Made by a program: the position numbers and the translations under genes. Source: Rutidosis leptorrhynchoides (Eukaryota > Streptophyta > Magnoliopsida > Asterales > Asteraceae). Taken from it: a DNA stretch of 64,000 nt. The DNA lies in the NCBI RefSeq assembly GCF_046630445.1, contig NC_092341.1, positions 256,151,501-256,215,500 of the forward strand, written 5' to 3'. A model generated the notes under the pieces. That model ran no database searches and was not told the DNA's origin. It saw nothing but the letters and a program-made list of their open reading frames with translations. Within the stretch, counting starts at the first letter, position 1. Each line of letters opens with the position of its first letter. Below are positions 41,735-54,065 of this stretch, one piece after another.

Positions 41735-44032
41735 TGTAACATCCCGCCTTTTTCCATTTACTTTTACGTTATACTAATTTAAACTCCGTTATATGTTTAT
41801 AACATCTCTCGTTGATACGCGTTTTAAATTATCTCGTTTAGGTAATTCACGCACCCGAACGAAAGTTGAGGGACTAAACTTGACAAGGGATCAAACCCTT
41901 GACTAGGTCAAAGGGTCAAACCCCTTTCACCCATTCATTATCATCTCCATCTCTCTCTCTCTTTCTCTCTAGCAAGAACACACACCCATTTACCAAATTC
42001 ATTCAATCATCATCTAAATTCAATCTAGGAGGCTTACAACAAAATAAATTACATATTCGTGATCCTCTCTTCATCCTCTTCATTTTGGTACCAACTTCAT
42101 CTCGTTTGGGTAACATTTCTAAAACTCTAGATTTCTATAAATTCGTGTTTTTGACTTGAAATGGTGTTAGTTAGTGTCTATGGCTCATTGTGATGTCGTG
42201 TATGTAATTTGTATGCTCGATCTCGTTGTTTTAGTATAACTAGCATGAACTTGAATTTTGGTGTGTTGTTCTTGAATCTTGGATGATCATATGTTGTTAG
42301 ATGTTAAAAGTTCATGTTTTAATTGTGTTCCTAGTATCACTAGCTTCAATTTGATGTGTAGGTTGCTTGAGAAAACTCCATAAACTTGATTAGTGATTTT
42401 TGGTGAATTTGGGTTAGGGTTTGATAAGCTTGAAATGAATAGATGATACAATGAATGCCATGAATTATTGTTAGTAAGTAGTTAGTTGTATTGTATGCTC
42501 GATTACCTACAAAATGGCATGTCATATGTATGCAATGAATGCCTAAATCATTAAATGTGCATTGGTGAGTTTGAAGCATTAATGTGTGCATTGAATGATC
42601 ACTTGGTTTGAAAACTCGGTTGTTACAAATGAGGTTTTTGATTGATGAATTGTGTTTAGTTGCATTCTACGTCAAAAGAGCTTTCCAACGATATAAGGTG
42701 CGAGTCCTAAGTGTTAGCGGTTTGTGTTTTATGCACAAAAAGGTTTTGGATTGAGACTTGAACATTTGGGACTGGCCAGGCACCAGCACCCGGCCTTTGC
42801 CGCGGCGCGGCCTTTCCTGTCGCGGCGCGACATATAAGGGGGTCAGGTTCTGACCTCCATGTCCAAAATACGAAAAATGTTTGGCATACTACGGACCTCC
42901 GATTCACATGAAACTTGTTCTAACATGCTCATATATGATTAAAAACCTCAGAAAAATAGTTCGGGACCCGACCCGAACATGTTGACTTTTTCGTTGACTT
43001 TGACCCGACCAAGTTGACTTTTAATCAAACTTAACCAAATATTTGTGCAATCGTTCTAACATGTTTTTATACATGTACCTTGCATGAAACATAACAATTT
43101 GATTCACATGCTATTATGATCGAGTCTTAACGAGCCATAGGACTAATTGAACATCTTTGACCTATCGTGTTTACCGTTATTGATACAACCTATTGTTTAG
43201 GTCAAGACTAGCATTGTTCTTTGCACACGTTTACTTGTTGAAGTACTTTACTACTCGTGCACTCAAGGTGAGATCATAGTCCCACTTTTACTCTTTTTGA
43301 ACTTACATTTGGGATGAGAAAACATAAACATTTCTTTACTAAGTGAACACAAGTACAGGAAAACAAACATTCTACATACGAGTTTAGAACAAAATCCTCA
43401 ATTCGATTATCATTAGTTACACTTGCCGGGTGTAAGCGAGAACTTATGTTGTATGGATCCATATGGGTTTGACAAACCCTCATTCAAACGGTTCGCTACC
43501 GTTTACGAATGAAATATATTTTCGAGAAACAGTGTATGTTCTAGCACTAAGTGATGGGGTTCAATGGAAGGAATGTTAAGCATTGATAATTGGGTGCTCG
43601 TGAAACAAACTTTTGGAATGTATTACTATTATTTCATTGATGCAAATCTTGTGGTTCATTTGTACTTACTTACTTAAACCTATGATTTCACCAACGTTTT
43701 CGTTGACAGATTTCTATGTTTTTCTCAGGTCCTTGAACGATACATGATACATGCTTCCGCTCATTATTTTGATACTTGCATTGGATGTCGAGTATATATG
43801 CATACACAGAGCGTCTTTTGGCTACTTTTAAATTGTGTCGCATAAGTTTCATTTGTACTTATAACTTTGTAACGTAACTTGTGGTGGAACTATTCTCGTG
43901 AACTTTGAACAATCTTTACATTTGAAATGAATGCGACACATCTTTTGGTCAAATGTTGTTTAAAGACTTATGACCACGTAACGGGACCTAAGTAGACGGC
44001 GCCGTCAATGACGATTTTGTCGGGTCGCTACA
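41735..44032 (+). repeat. Element C left LTR
   Basis: 2298 bp, TGTAACATCCCGCC to GGTCGCTACA. A CT-rich leader-like stretch lies near 41945-41970, a GC-rich island GCCGCGGCGCGG near 42798, and the stem-loop CAACGTTTTCGTTG at 43692-43705. I count about 16 mismatches by eye against the right LTR. Short ORFs here (for example 41899-42159) are repeated in the other LTR and look fortuitous. Confidence 0.95.
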
Positions 44033-44034
44033 GA

Positions 44035-44047
44035 TGGTATCAGAGCG
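44035..44047 (+). other. Element C primer-binding site
   Basis: TGGTATCAGAGCG starts two bases after the LTR and matches the 3' end of plant initiator tRNA-Met. Confidence 0.95.
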
Positions 44048-44455
44048 TTGGTTGTAGGGATTTAGAGGTCATTGGTGTCGACCCCGAGACATAGGGTACA
44101 TTGGTGAGTCTAGACTACAACCGGCATATAGACTTGAAGTAGGAATTACTTGACTACTTGTGCATTTATACTCGAACGCTTATACTCATATCTACTCTTA
44201 GTTCATCTTAATCTCACGTTGTTTAATTTGATTGACACGCCACCTTGACTATATGAAATGATGTCGAATGCAGATATGAATCAGGGTAATATAATTTCCG
44301 GGATTATATTCCGGTGACTCATATGAACGTTCCGACATTGTGGCATAAAGAATTTAAGGCGAGTCGAGGAAAAACTTCTCTTTATCTTTATTCTATATCA
44401 CGGTTAGTATTATTGAAAATACTAATCAATGATATTCTTGTTTCTTGAAGGAACA
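44048..44455 (+). other. Element C leader
   Basis: Non-coding leader between primer site and gag. No accessory ORF is present here, in contrast to A and B. Confidence 0.7.
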
Positions 44456-44579
44456 ATGGCTCCTCGTCGTGTACGCCGCAATGAAACTCCCGAACAAGCT
44501 CTCGAACGGATGATAGCTACCGCCGTAGATGCGGCCATGGCCGGTCACTCTTCCAACAACAATAACAATAACAACAACC

Positions 44580-44612
<33 letters not shown>

Positions 44613-47600
44613 GGGCCGGTAACTCAAACGAGGGATGCTCCTATAAAGCTTTCATGGGGTGCAAACCTCACACTTTCGATGGAACCGGGGGACCGGTCGT
44701 GCTCACCCGATGGTTTGAGCAAACGGAAGCCGTCTTTAGCATAAGCGATTGTCGGGACCAAGACAAGGTCAAATACTCCACTCACACCTTAGCCGGTGTC
44801 GCTCTTACATGGTGGAATACTTATGTACAATCGGTGGGTACCGATGAAGCTCACGCCCTCTCTTGGGCCGACTTGAGGGAAAAGATGATTGTCGAATATT
44901 TCCCACGTGAAGAAACCCGAAGGCTCGAACAAGAGCTAAGAACTTTAAAGGCGATCGGAAATGATCTCAAGGCTTATAATCAACGATTTTCCGAACTAGC
45001 CTTGATGTGCCCAAATCTTGTGAACCCCGAAGCTTTAAGGGTTAAACTTTACATGGATGGTCTTCCAAAGAGCATCAAACACGGAGTAATGTCATCCAAA
45101 CCCCCTAATCATCAAGAAGCTTTGAACATGGCCCGCAAATTGATAGAGACAGTGGACGAAATCGTAGTACCGGCACCTAAAGCCGAGGACAAGTCGGGTA
45201 ACAACAAAAGAAAATGGGAAGCTCCCCAATCAAGCAACAACAACTTTGCCAAGAAATCTTTCACCTCCGACGGCAAGAAGGGTTATGCCGGAATTCTACC
45301 TCTTTGCAACAAATGCAACAAACATCACTTTGGCGAATGTAGTAAGCTAATTTGCCATCGGTGCCAAGGAATTGGTCATAAGGCCAACGATTGTAAAAGT
45401 GCCACTCCCGTCGCTCGAAAGTGGCCCAATGCACCAAAGACGGGCACTTGTTACGAATGTGGCCAAACGGGCCATTATAGAAATGCATGCCCGAAGAGGA
45501 AAGATAACCCCAATACGCGCGGCCGAGCTTTCAACATCAACACCGAGGAAGCCCGGGATGACACCGAACTAGTCACGGGTACGTTTCTTCTCAACAATTC
45601 TTATGTCTCTTGCTTATTCGATTCGGGTGCCGATAAATGCTTTGTATCCAAGACTTTGACTCATTCTTTTAGCACTCCACCTCTTCCATTAGATACCACT
45701 TATACCATTGAAATGGCTAACGGGAAACTATTAAGTGCCGACACATATTACCGGGGGTGTACGTTAAACATTTTGGGTAAGGAATTTGAAATTGACTTGA
45801 TACCCATGGAACTAGGAAGCTTTGATGTAATAATCGGTATGAATTGGTTAGTCAAAACTAAATCTCACATCCTTTGTGATCTTAACGCAATCCGAATTCC
45901 TATCGAGAATGGTGAACCTTTGATTGTTTATGGCGATAAGAGTTGCACCAGACTCAACCTCGTTTCGTGCCTTAAAGTTAGAAAACTACTCCGTAAGGGT
46001 TGTTTTGCGATCCTTGCCCACGTTAAGAAAGTCGAGTCCGATGAGAAGCATATCGATGATGTGCCAATTGTTAGTGACTTTTCCGATGTATTTCCCGATG
46101 AATTGCCGGGTCTTCCACCTCATCGACCGGTTGAATTCCAAATCGATCTTATTCCGGGAGCCACACCCGTAGCACGTGCACCATATAGACTCGCTCCATC
46201 CGAAATGCAAGAATTGCAAAGTCAAATCCAAGAACTACTTGACCGTGGTTTTATCCAACCTAGCCATTCACCTTGGGGCGCTCCGATTTTGTTTGTTAAA
46301 AAGAAAGACGGATCCCTACGAATGTGCATTGACTATCGTGAACTAAACAAATTGACGGTTAAGAACCGATATCCTCTTCCTTGCATCGATGACCTCTTTG
46401 ATCAATTACAAGGGTCTTGTGTATATTCAAAAATCGATCTCCGCTCGGGTTATCATCAATTAAGGGTTAAGGGGGAAGATGTCTCCAAAACCGCTTTCCG
46501 GACTCGTTATGGTAGTTATGAATTCCTTGTCATGCCATTTGGTCTCACTAACGCACCGGCGGTGTTCATGGATCTTATGAACCGCGTGTGCAAACCGTAT
46601 CTCGATAAATTCGTTATTGTGTTCATCGATGACATATTGATCTATTCTAAAAATGAAGAAGAGCACGAACAACATCTCCGACTTGTGCTTGAACTCTTGA
46701 GACAAGAACGACTTTATGCCAAATTCTCCAAGTGTGAATTTTGGTTAAAGGAAGTTCAATTTCTTGGTCATGTTGTAAGTGATCAAGGTATTAAAGTCGA
46801 TCCCACGAAAATCGAAGCCATTAGTAAATGGGAGACTCCTACTACTCCGACTCACATTCGTCAATTCTTGGGTCTCGCCGGGTACTATCGTAGATTCATC
46901 GAAAACTTCTCTTTGGTTGCACGTCCTCTAACCGCATTAACTCACAAGGGAAAGAAATTCATTTAGGCGATCGAGCAAGAATCCGCGTTCCAAATCTTGA
47001 AGACAAAGCTAACCACCGCTCCTATCTTGTCACTTCCCGAAGGCAACGATGATTTTGTTGTGTATTGCGACGCCTCAAAACATGGTTTTGGGTGTGTATT
47101 GATGCAACGAACGAAAGTCATTGCTTATGCTTCTCGACAACTCAAAATTCATGAACAAAACTACACGACGCATGATCTCGAACTCGGAGCCGTTGTCTTC
47201 GCACTTAAAATGTGGAGACACTATCTTTATGGAACCAAGAGTACTATCTTCACCGATCACAAAAGCCTTCAACACATCTTCGATCAAAAGCAACTAAACA
47301 TGAGACAACGAAGGTGGATTGAAACTTTGAACGATTACGATTGCGAGCTTCGTTACCATCCCGGGAAGGCAAACGTAGTAGCCAATGCCTTAAGTCGAAA
47401 AGAAAGAGCGGTGCCCCTTCGTGTCCGAGCTTTAAACATCACCATTCACAGCAACCTCAATAGTCAAATTCGTGTAGCCCAAGATGAGGCCCTCAAGGAT
47501 GAAAACCTTTCACACGAGCTCTTGAACATTCTCGTCTCTCGATTCGAAATTAGGGAGACCGGACTCCGATATTACGCTGGAAGGATTTGGGTGCCTAGTT

Positions 47601-48934
47601 ATGGGGACCTACGAAGCCTTATTTTAGATGAAGCCCATAAGTCACGATACTCGATTCACCCCGGTGCCAATAAGATGTACCACGACCTTAAACAACTATA
47701 TTGGTGGCCGAACATCAAAAGGGACGTAGCTACTTATGTTTCCAAGTGTTTGACATGTTCCAAAGTCAAAGCCGAACACCAAAGACCGTCCGGACTACTT
47801 CAACAACCCGAGATCCCGCAATGGAAGTGGGAAAGAATAACGATGGATTTTATCACCAAACTACCAAAAACGACGGGCGGTTATGATACCATTTGGGTTA
47901 TTGTTGACCGTCTCACCAAATCTGCACACTTTCTTGCCATGAAGGAGACCGACAAAATGGAGAAACTTGCGCAACTTTACATTAAAGAAATCGTAGCCCG
48001 ACACGGTATACCTTTATCGATTATCTCCGACCGAGATGGCCGTTTTGTTTCTAGATTTTGGCGTACCTTGCAAGAAGCGTTGGGAACGCGTTTAGACATG
48101 AGCACCGCATATCATCCTCAAACCGATGGACAAAGCGAACGTACAATTCAAACCTTGGAGGACATGTTACGAGCTTGCGTGGTTGATTTTGGAAAAGCTT
48201 GGGACAAGCACTTACCTCTCGCCGAGTTCTCTTACAACAATAGTTATCACGCGAGTATTAAAGCCGCACCTTTTGAAGCGCTATACGGCCGAAAATGTCG
48301 TTCACCTCTTTGTTGGGCCGAGGTAGGCGACGTGCAAATCACCGGACCCGAACTCATTCACGAAACCACTGAGAAGATCGTACAAATCCGAGATAGGCTC
48401 CGGACGGCCCGGAGTCGTCAAAAGTGCTACACCGACAAAAGACGCAACGACCTCGAATTTCAAGTCGGTGACCGAATAATGTTAAAAGTTGCACCTTGGA
48501 AAGGTGTAATCCGTTTTGGGAAACGCGGGAAGCTAAATCCGCGGTATATTGGTCCTTTCGAAATCTTGGAGCGTATTGGAAACGTTGCTTATCGTTTAGA
48601 TCTTCCGCCTCAATTGAACTCCGTTCATCCTACCTTCCATGTATCTAACTTGAAAAAGTGTCTTGCCGAACCCGATATCGTCATCCCTCTCGAGGAACTT
48701 ACTATTGATGACAAGCTTCATTTTGTGGAGGAACCGGTTGAAATTGTGGACACCTCCGTCAAGACATTGAAACAAAGCCGAATCCCGATTGTTAAAGTCC
48801 GTTGGAACGCCAAAAGAGGACCCGAGTTTACTTGGGAAAGGCAAGATCAAATGCAAAAGAAATACCCTCATTTATTCCCAATTCCGGAAACGCAGGATTC
48901 CGAGGAAGAAACAACGACTACTACGCTTACTTAA
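44456..48934 (+). pseudogene. Element C gag-pol polyprotein with one nonsense codon
   Basis: A single frame of about 1490 codons runs from [14 protein letters not shown], chosen over the upstream in-frame ATG at 44429 because this start matches related gags. Order: Asn-run, capsid ([30 protein letters not shown]), zinc knuckles [14 protein letters not shown] and [14 protein letters not shown] (45352-45490), protease [14 protein letters not shown] with FIDDILIYS (about 46622), RNase [16 protein letters not shown] (47065), integrase zinc finger and catalytic block ([35 protein letters not shown]), GPY/F region [15 protein letters not shown], chromodomain-like end ([21 protein letters not shown]). 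TAG at 46964-46966 follows GKKFI; B has Trp at the aligned place (KKFEW), so a TGG-to-TAG change is likely. Otherwise all key residues are present. Confidence 0.95.
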
Positions 48935-48969
48935 ATTTCGGGACGAAATTTCTTTTAAGGAGTAGGTAA
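48935..48969 (+). other. Element C polypurine tract region
   Basis: CGGGACGAAATTTC then TTTTAAGGAGTAGGTAA immediately before the right LTR. The ATTTCGGGACGAAAT palindrome also occurs before the right LTR of A; the B copy is diverged (GGGACGATATT). Confidence 0.85.
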
Positions 48970-51267
48970 TGTAACATCCCGCCTTTTTCCATTTACTTTT
49001 ACGTTATACTAATTTAAACTCCGTTATATGTTTATAACATCTCCCGTTGATACGCGTTTTAAATTATCTCGTTTAGGTAATTCACGCACCCGAACGAAAG
49101 TTGAGGGACTAAACTTGACAAGGGATCAAACCCTTGACTAGGTCAAAGGGTCAAACCCCTTTCACCCATTCATTATCATCTCCATCTCTCTCTCTCTTTC
49201 TCTCTAGCAAGAACACACACCCATTTACCAAATTCATTCAATCATCATCTAAATTCAATCTAGGAGGCTTACAACAAAATAAATTACATATTCGTGATCC
49301 TCTCTTCATCCTCTTCATTTTGGTACCAACTTCATCTCGTTTGGGTAACATTTCTAAAACTCTAGATTTCTCTAAATTCGTGTTTTTGACTTGAAATGGT
49401 GTTAGTTAGTGTCTATGGCTCATTGTGATGTCGTGTATGTAATTTGTATGCTCGATCTCGTTGTTTTAGTATAACTAGCATGAACTTGAATTTTGGTGTG
49501 TTGTTCTTGAATTTTGAATGATCATATGTTGTTAGATGTTAAAAGTTCATGTTTTAATTGTGTTCCTAGTATCACTAGCTTCAATTTGATGTGTAGGTTG
49601 CTTGAGAAAACTCCATAAACTTGATTAGTGATTTTTGGTGAATTTGGGTTAGGGTTTGATAAGCTTGAAATGAATAGATGATACAATGAATGCCATGAAT
49701 TATTGTTAGTAAGTAGTTAGTTATATTGTATGCTCGATTACCTACAAAATGGCATGTCATATGTATGCATTGAATGCCTAAATCATTAAATGTGCATTGG
49801 TGAGTTTGAAGCATTAATGTGTGCATTGAATGATCACTTGGTTTGAAAACTCGGTTGTTACAAATGAGGTTTTTGATTGATGAATTGTGTTTAGTTGCAT
49901 TCTACGTCAAAAGAGCTTTCCAACGATATAAGGTGCGAGTCCTAAGTGTTAGCGGTTTGTGTTTTATGCACAAAAAGGTTTTGGATTGAGACTTGAACAT
50001 TTGGGACTGGCCAGGCACCAGCACCCGGCCTTTGCCGCGGCGCGGCCTTTCCTGTCGCGGCGCGACATATAAGGGGGTCAGGTTCTGACCTCCATGTCCA
50101 AAATACGAAAAATGTTTGGCATACTACGGACCTCCGATTCACATGAAACTTGTTCTAACATGCTCATATATGATTAAAAACCTCAGAAAAATAGTTCGGG
50201 ACCCGACCCGAACATGTTGACTTTTTCGTTGACTTTGACCCGACCAAGTTGACTTTTAATCAAACTTAACCAAATATTTGTGCAATCGTTCTAACATGTT
50301 TTTATACATGTACCTTGCATGAAACATGACAATTTGATTCACATGCTATTATGATCGAGTCTTAACGAGCCATAGGACTAATTGAACATCTTTGACCTAT
50401 CGTGTTTACCGTTATTGATACAACCTATTGTTTAGGTCAAGACTAGCATTGTTCTTTGCACACGTTTACTTGTTGAAGTACTTTACTACTCGTGCACTCA
50501 AGGTGAGATCATAGTCCCACTTTTACTCTTTTTGAACTTACATTTGGGATGAGAAAACATAAACATTTCTTTACTAAGTGAACACAAGTACGGGAAAACA
50601 AACATTCTACATACGAGTTTAGAACAAAATCCTCAATTCGATTATCATTAGTTACACTTGCCGGGTGTAAGTGAGAACTTATGTTGTATGGATCCATATG
50701 GGTTTGACAAACCCTCATTCAAACGGTTCGCTACCGTTTACGAATGAAACATATTTTCGAGAAACAGTGTATGTTCTAGCACTAAGTGATGGGGTTCAAT
50801 GGAAGGAATGTTAAGCATTGATAATTGGGTGCTCGTGAAACAAACTTTTGGAATGTATTACTATTATTTCATTGATGCAAATCTTGTGGTTCATTTGTAC
50901 TTACTTACTTAAACCTATGATTTCACCAACGTTTTCGTTGACAGATTTCTATGTTTTTCTCAGGTCCTTGAACGATACATGATACATGCTTCCGCTCATT
51001 ATTTTGATACTTGCATTGGATGTCGAGTATATATGCATACACAGAGCGTGTTTTGGCTACTTTTAAATTGTGTCGCATAAGTTTCATTTGTACTTATAAC
51101 TTTGTAACGTAACTCGTGGTGGAACTATTCTCGTGAACTTTGAACAATCTTTACATTTGAAATGAATGCGACGCATATTTTGGTCAAACGTTGTTTAAAG
51201 ACTTATGACCACGTAACGGGACCTAAGTAGACGGCGCCGTCAATGACGATTTTGTCGAGTCGCTACA
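48970..51267 (+). repeat. Element C right LTR
   Basis: 2298 bp, the same termini as the left LTR. The stem-loop CAACGTTTTCGTTG is at 50927-50940. It is followed by the CTATG target duplication. Confidence 0.95.
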
Positions 51268-51344
51268 CTATGTAATTAGAATACCATCCGTTAGCCAAAA
51301 TCATTTCATATCGAAAAAAAAAATCCTTTATCCAATCGTACGAA

Positions 51345-51779
51345 ATGGATTTCGTCATCAGTTCAAGTCACTCAGATTCCGAAATGGAATCCCATTCAAG
51401 CTCCCAAAGCAGTGTAACCGGAATAGATCAACCAATCAGTCATCACCTATTCTGGATGAATTGGGGATGGGTTCGTAGCATCCTCAATCATTGGAGACAA
51501 GAAGAAGGTGATCCCTTCCATCCACCACATTGCCCTCTTAACGAAGAACCTGAAGCACTTACCGGCGAACCTGTCTGAACCACCATTTTTTTGCTCATTT
51601 CCAGAGTATCTCATCACGATTATATATTACATCAAATTTTAGATTTTATTTATCCGCTCGTCCGAACCGACAATCACCCCGGTGTAATAGAAGAAGTCAA
51701 CGAGCTTCGCGCTCGGGTAGTGGCTTTGGAGAATATGGTGCAGAGATTACAAACACCAGAAGCAGCATCAGCAGCATAA
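51345..51779 (+). pseudogene. Element A pre-gag ORF
   Basis: The ATG at 51345 opens 77 codons ([47 protein letters not shown]) to a TGA at 51576-51578. The homologous frame then continues (RVSHHDYILHQIL, VRTDNHPGVIEEVNELRARV, LENMVQRLQTPEA) up to a TAA at 51777-51779. The copy at 2777-3343 reads through the first stop position, so the ORF was once longer. It is Ser/acidic-rich, then helical with a short coiled coil. Function and family are unknown. It occupies the place where B has its acidic and F-box ORFs. Confidence 0.65.
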
Positions 51780-52289
51780 CCAGTACCACCATCATCAACG
51801 CCAACAGTACCATTACCACCTCCAACCATAACCGCATCGTAAACCTCAACTTCACAATCTGTCCCATGAGCATCAACGTCATACGCACCATAGATACCAA
51901 GGAGTACCAACAACAATAACTGACGAAGTATTAATTCATAACTTCATTGGAGAAACATTCCGCGGCGATTATGTAATCTCTAAAGTCTTAGAGATTATCT
52001 AATCTAGCCCTAACCATAAATCAGTTAAGCGAACCAAAATGATAGAAGGAAGAGTAGAAACCCTGACAAAAATGGTGTGTGTTTAACAAGCTAAACTTGC
52101 TTTACCAACAGCATCAACAGTACTGTCAGCGTTACCAGCATCGTCAGTACAGTCAACATCCGAATCAACAACACCGATAACATCACAAACTCCGTCAGTT
52201 CAAGAATCACTGTTGACATCATTACGAATCAATAACGTGTATATTGTATCAACGAGTTATGAAGAATTAACTCATTCCCTCTGAAGAAA

Positions 52290-52353
<64 letters not shown>

Positions 52354-52793
52354 TAATAAATCTTTCCGTGCTAAGCTATTGTGTGTGAATCTTAACTACT
52401 CGGTTAATTCATATTACAAATATGCAATAATGTACGTCCTTCGGCCGCAACTTAACCAGCGTTAACTACAATCTCTGTCGCAATTCAACAAATTCTAATT
52501 CATAATAAATCAAGTATATATTTGATTTTACACTTTCATCATCGATGTACCCGAAACTTTTCAGATAACATCATTCGTACTTTGCGAAATTCACAAGAAT
52601 TCCACAAACCGAACATCATACATCAACAAATAACGAAGTATTGATTCATAATTTCCATGTCATTAAAGAAATACTGCGTAAAAGTTATGTACTTTTTAAA
52701 GTCTTTAGGGAATATTCAATTCTAGTTTCAACCGTAAATCAAATGAGTTTAATTTAACATTAACTCATTAAATCTATGTTACATCTGAAGAAA

Positions 52794-52848
<55 letters not shown>

Positions 52849-52900
52849 TTCATAAAGACTGTAATAAAATTCTTTTGTACAAAATATTAATTGTGAATTT
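51780..52900 (+). other. Element A interior, non-coding with two (AT)n tracts
   Basis: The first part continues the Pro/Thr/Ser-rich codon pattern of the pre-gag ORF but with many stops. (AT)n tracts lie at about 52295-52348 and 52799-52846. Between them the sequence GAAGTATTGATTCATAAT (52634) repeats a word at 51926, suggesting an internal duplication of a decayed ORF. No recognisable domain. Confidence 0.55.
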
Positions 52901-52903
52901 TTT

Positions 52904-52924
52904 TTAACGGGTAGGTAATACCCG
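52904..52924 (+). other. Internal PPT-like motif in element A
   Basis: TTAACGGGTAGGTAATACCCG, nearly identical to 35676-35696 in element B and to the tract before the 3' LTRs. Confidence 0.65.
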
Positions 52925-53737
52925 AGAGATATATAAATTCACAATTAATATGTTACATTCTTCGAATCTAATTCAGCAAATCATCCATTATACTCCCTAC
53001 TTTCACAACAATATACATTCTTTTATAGAAATCAAAACAACCTTACTCATTCAAAATTTAATTACATATTCTGATTTTGAAATCTCAAAATTCAACTTGA
53101 GATATGACCAGAATCATCACTCTTAGATCCTTACATCTTTCACAAGCTATATTTTGACTTCAAAACTGTGTTAGAATATCAAATGTATGTTAACGATTAC
53201 AATCTGTGTTCAAACCCTTCGAAAATTTCGGAAGACACTTCGAATGATGAGCAATCGAGATGATGATCCAACCACATGTTACCCACAGTTATGTACCCGA
53301 AAAACTCTTGAAACTAAAGTAAAAGTTTAAACAACGTATCCGCGTCAGATTCTTTGGCATTTATTAGCAAAAATAACTTTGCGACTCCTATTCAAAGTAG
53401 CCAGTTTTGTCACAGCTCCAGCAAATCAACTTCGACTTTTCAGTCAGACTAACCTTATTATAACCTTGAGATATACACCATCGTTACCAGGGAACCTTTT
53501 ACATTCCACCACATTATTAGCAGATGTACCAACAACTTCATTACCCTTTGACTTTAGCCTCTCCAAAAAGTCATTATAATTATTCATTGAAACCCCATCA
53601 TTTACTCATTCGCATCTTGTAATGAGAATTGCCATACGAATCATTGAGAATTAGCAATCAGTATTTTGAAATCTCGCAGCATGTCTACGCCAACAGTTAT
53701 ATGTGTATATATAACGTCTATCTTCTGGACTTAATTT
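52925..53737 (+). other. Element A interior, no gene recognised
   Basis: Moderately AT-rich, stops in all frames, no domain. In B the corresponding place downstream of the internal motif carries gag; here nothing capsid-like can be seen. Confidence 0.5.
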
Positions 53738-54065
53738 GAATGTGAAGTTTCTGAAAAACACTCCGAACTACAAATTGGTTCTCCGAAAATGGAAAAAAAT
53801 GTTGATGAAGCAGCAAAAACTATAAACGACTTTAAACGGTAAAAGCTGGATGATAATGATGAAGTGTGCTGGCAAAGCGCAGAAAAAGAGAAGTTTTGGA
53901 ACTGGAAAACGGATTGAGCAAAGTAGGAAGGAGGCTGTGGAAAAATTACAAAGACTGAACCTGACTTCAAAGGATCCAAATGATTCAGTACCTGCTGAAG
54001 TCATTAACGAATACCTTGCTCCTGACTCTAAACCCCTGGGGACAATATTCTTCATCATCCTCTGA
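53738..54065 (+). other. Unassigned ORF remnant in element A
   Basis: The frame 53850-54065 encodes a Lys/Arg/Glu-rich helical stretch (KAQKKRSFGTGKRIEQSRKE, AVEKLQRLNLTSKDPND, VPAEVINEYLAPDSKP). Codons just upstream (ENVDEAAKTINDFK-like, another frame) look related in style. I cannot name a family. It might be a captured host exon or a relic accessory ORF; it could be chance. Confidence 0.3.

Larger units (their letters stand above)
41735..51267 (+). mobile_element. Element C: near-intact Ty3/gypsy chromovirus
   Basis: A 9533-bp element with LTRs of equal length (2298 bp), flanked by the 5-bp target duplication CTATG (41730-41734, 51268-51272). The empty target is preserved at 58591-58595 in the second A leader. 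It has a perfect primer site, one gag-pol frame (44456-48934) with a single nonsense codon, and a polypurine tract. Domain order PR-RT-RH-IN with a C-terminal chromodomain-like segment points to the Tekay/Del chromovirus clade. Confidence 0.95.

Noticed and set aside
41899-42159. 86-codon ORF repeated at 49134-49394
   Set aside because: It is repeated only because it lies in the two LTRs of element C. It has no domain, and the location in untranslated LTR sequence argues against a gene.
42707-42907. 66-codon minus-strand ORF in the C LTR (and its twin at 49942-50142)
   Set aside because: Antisense to the LTR and GC-island driven; no family resemblance.
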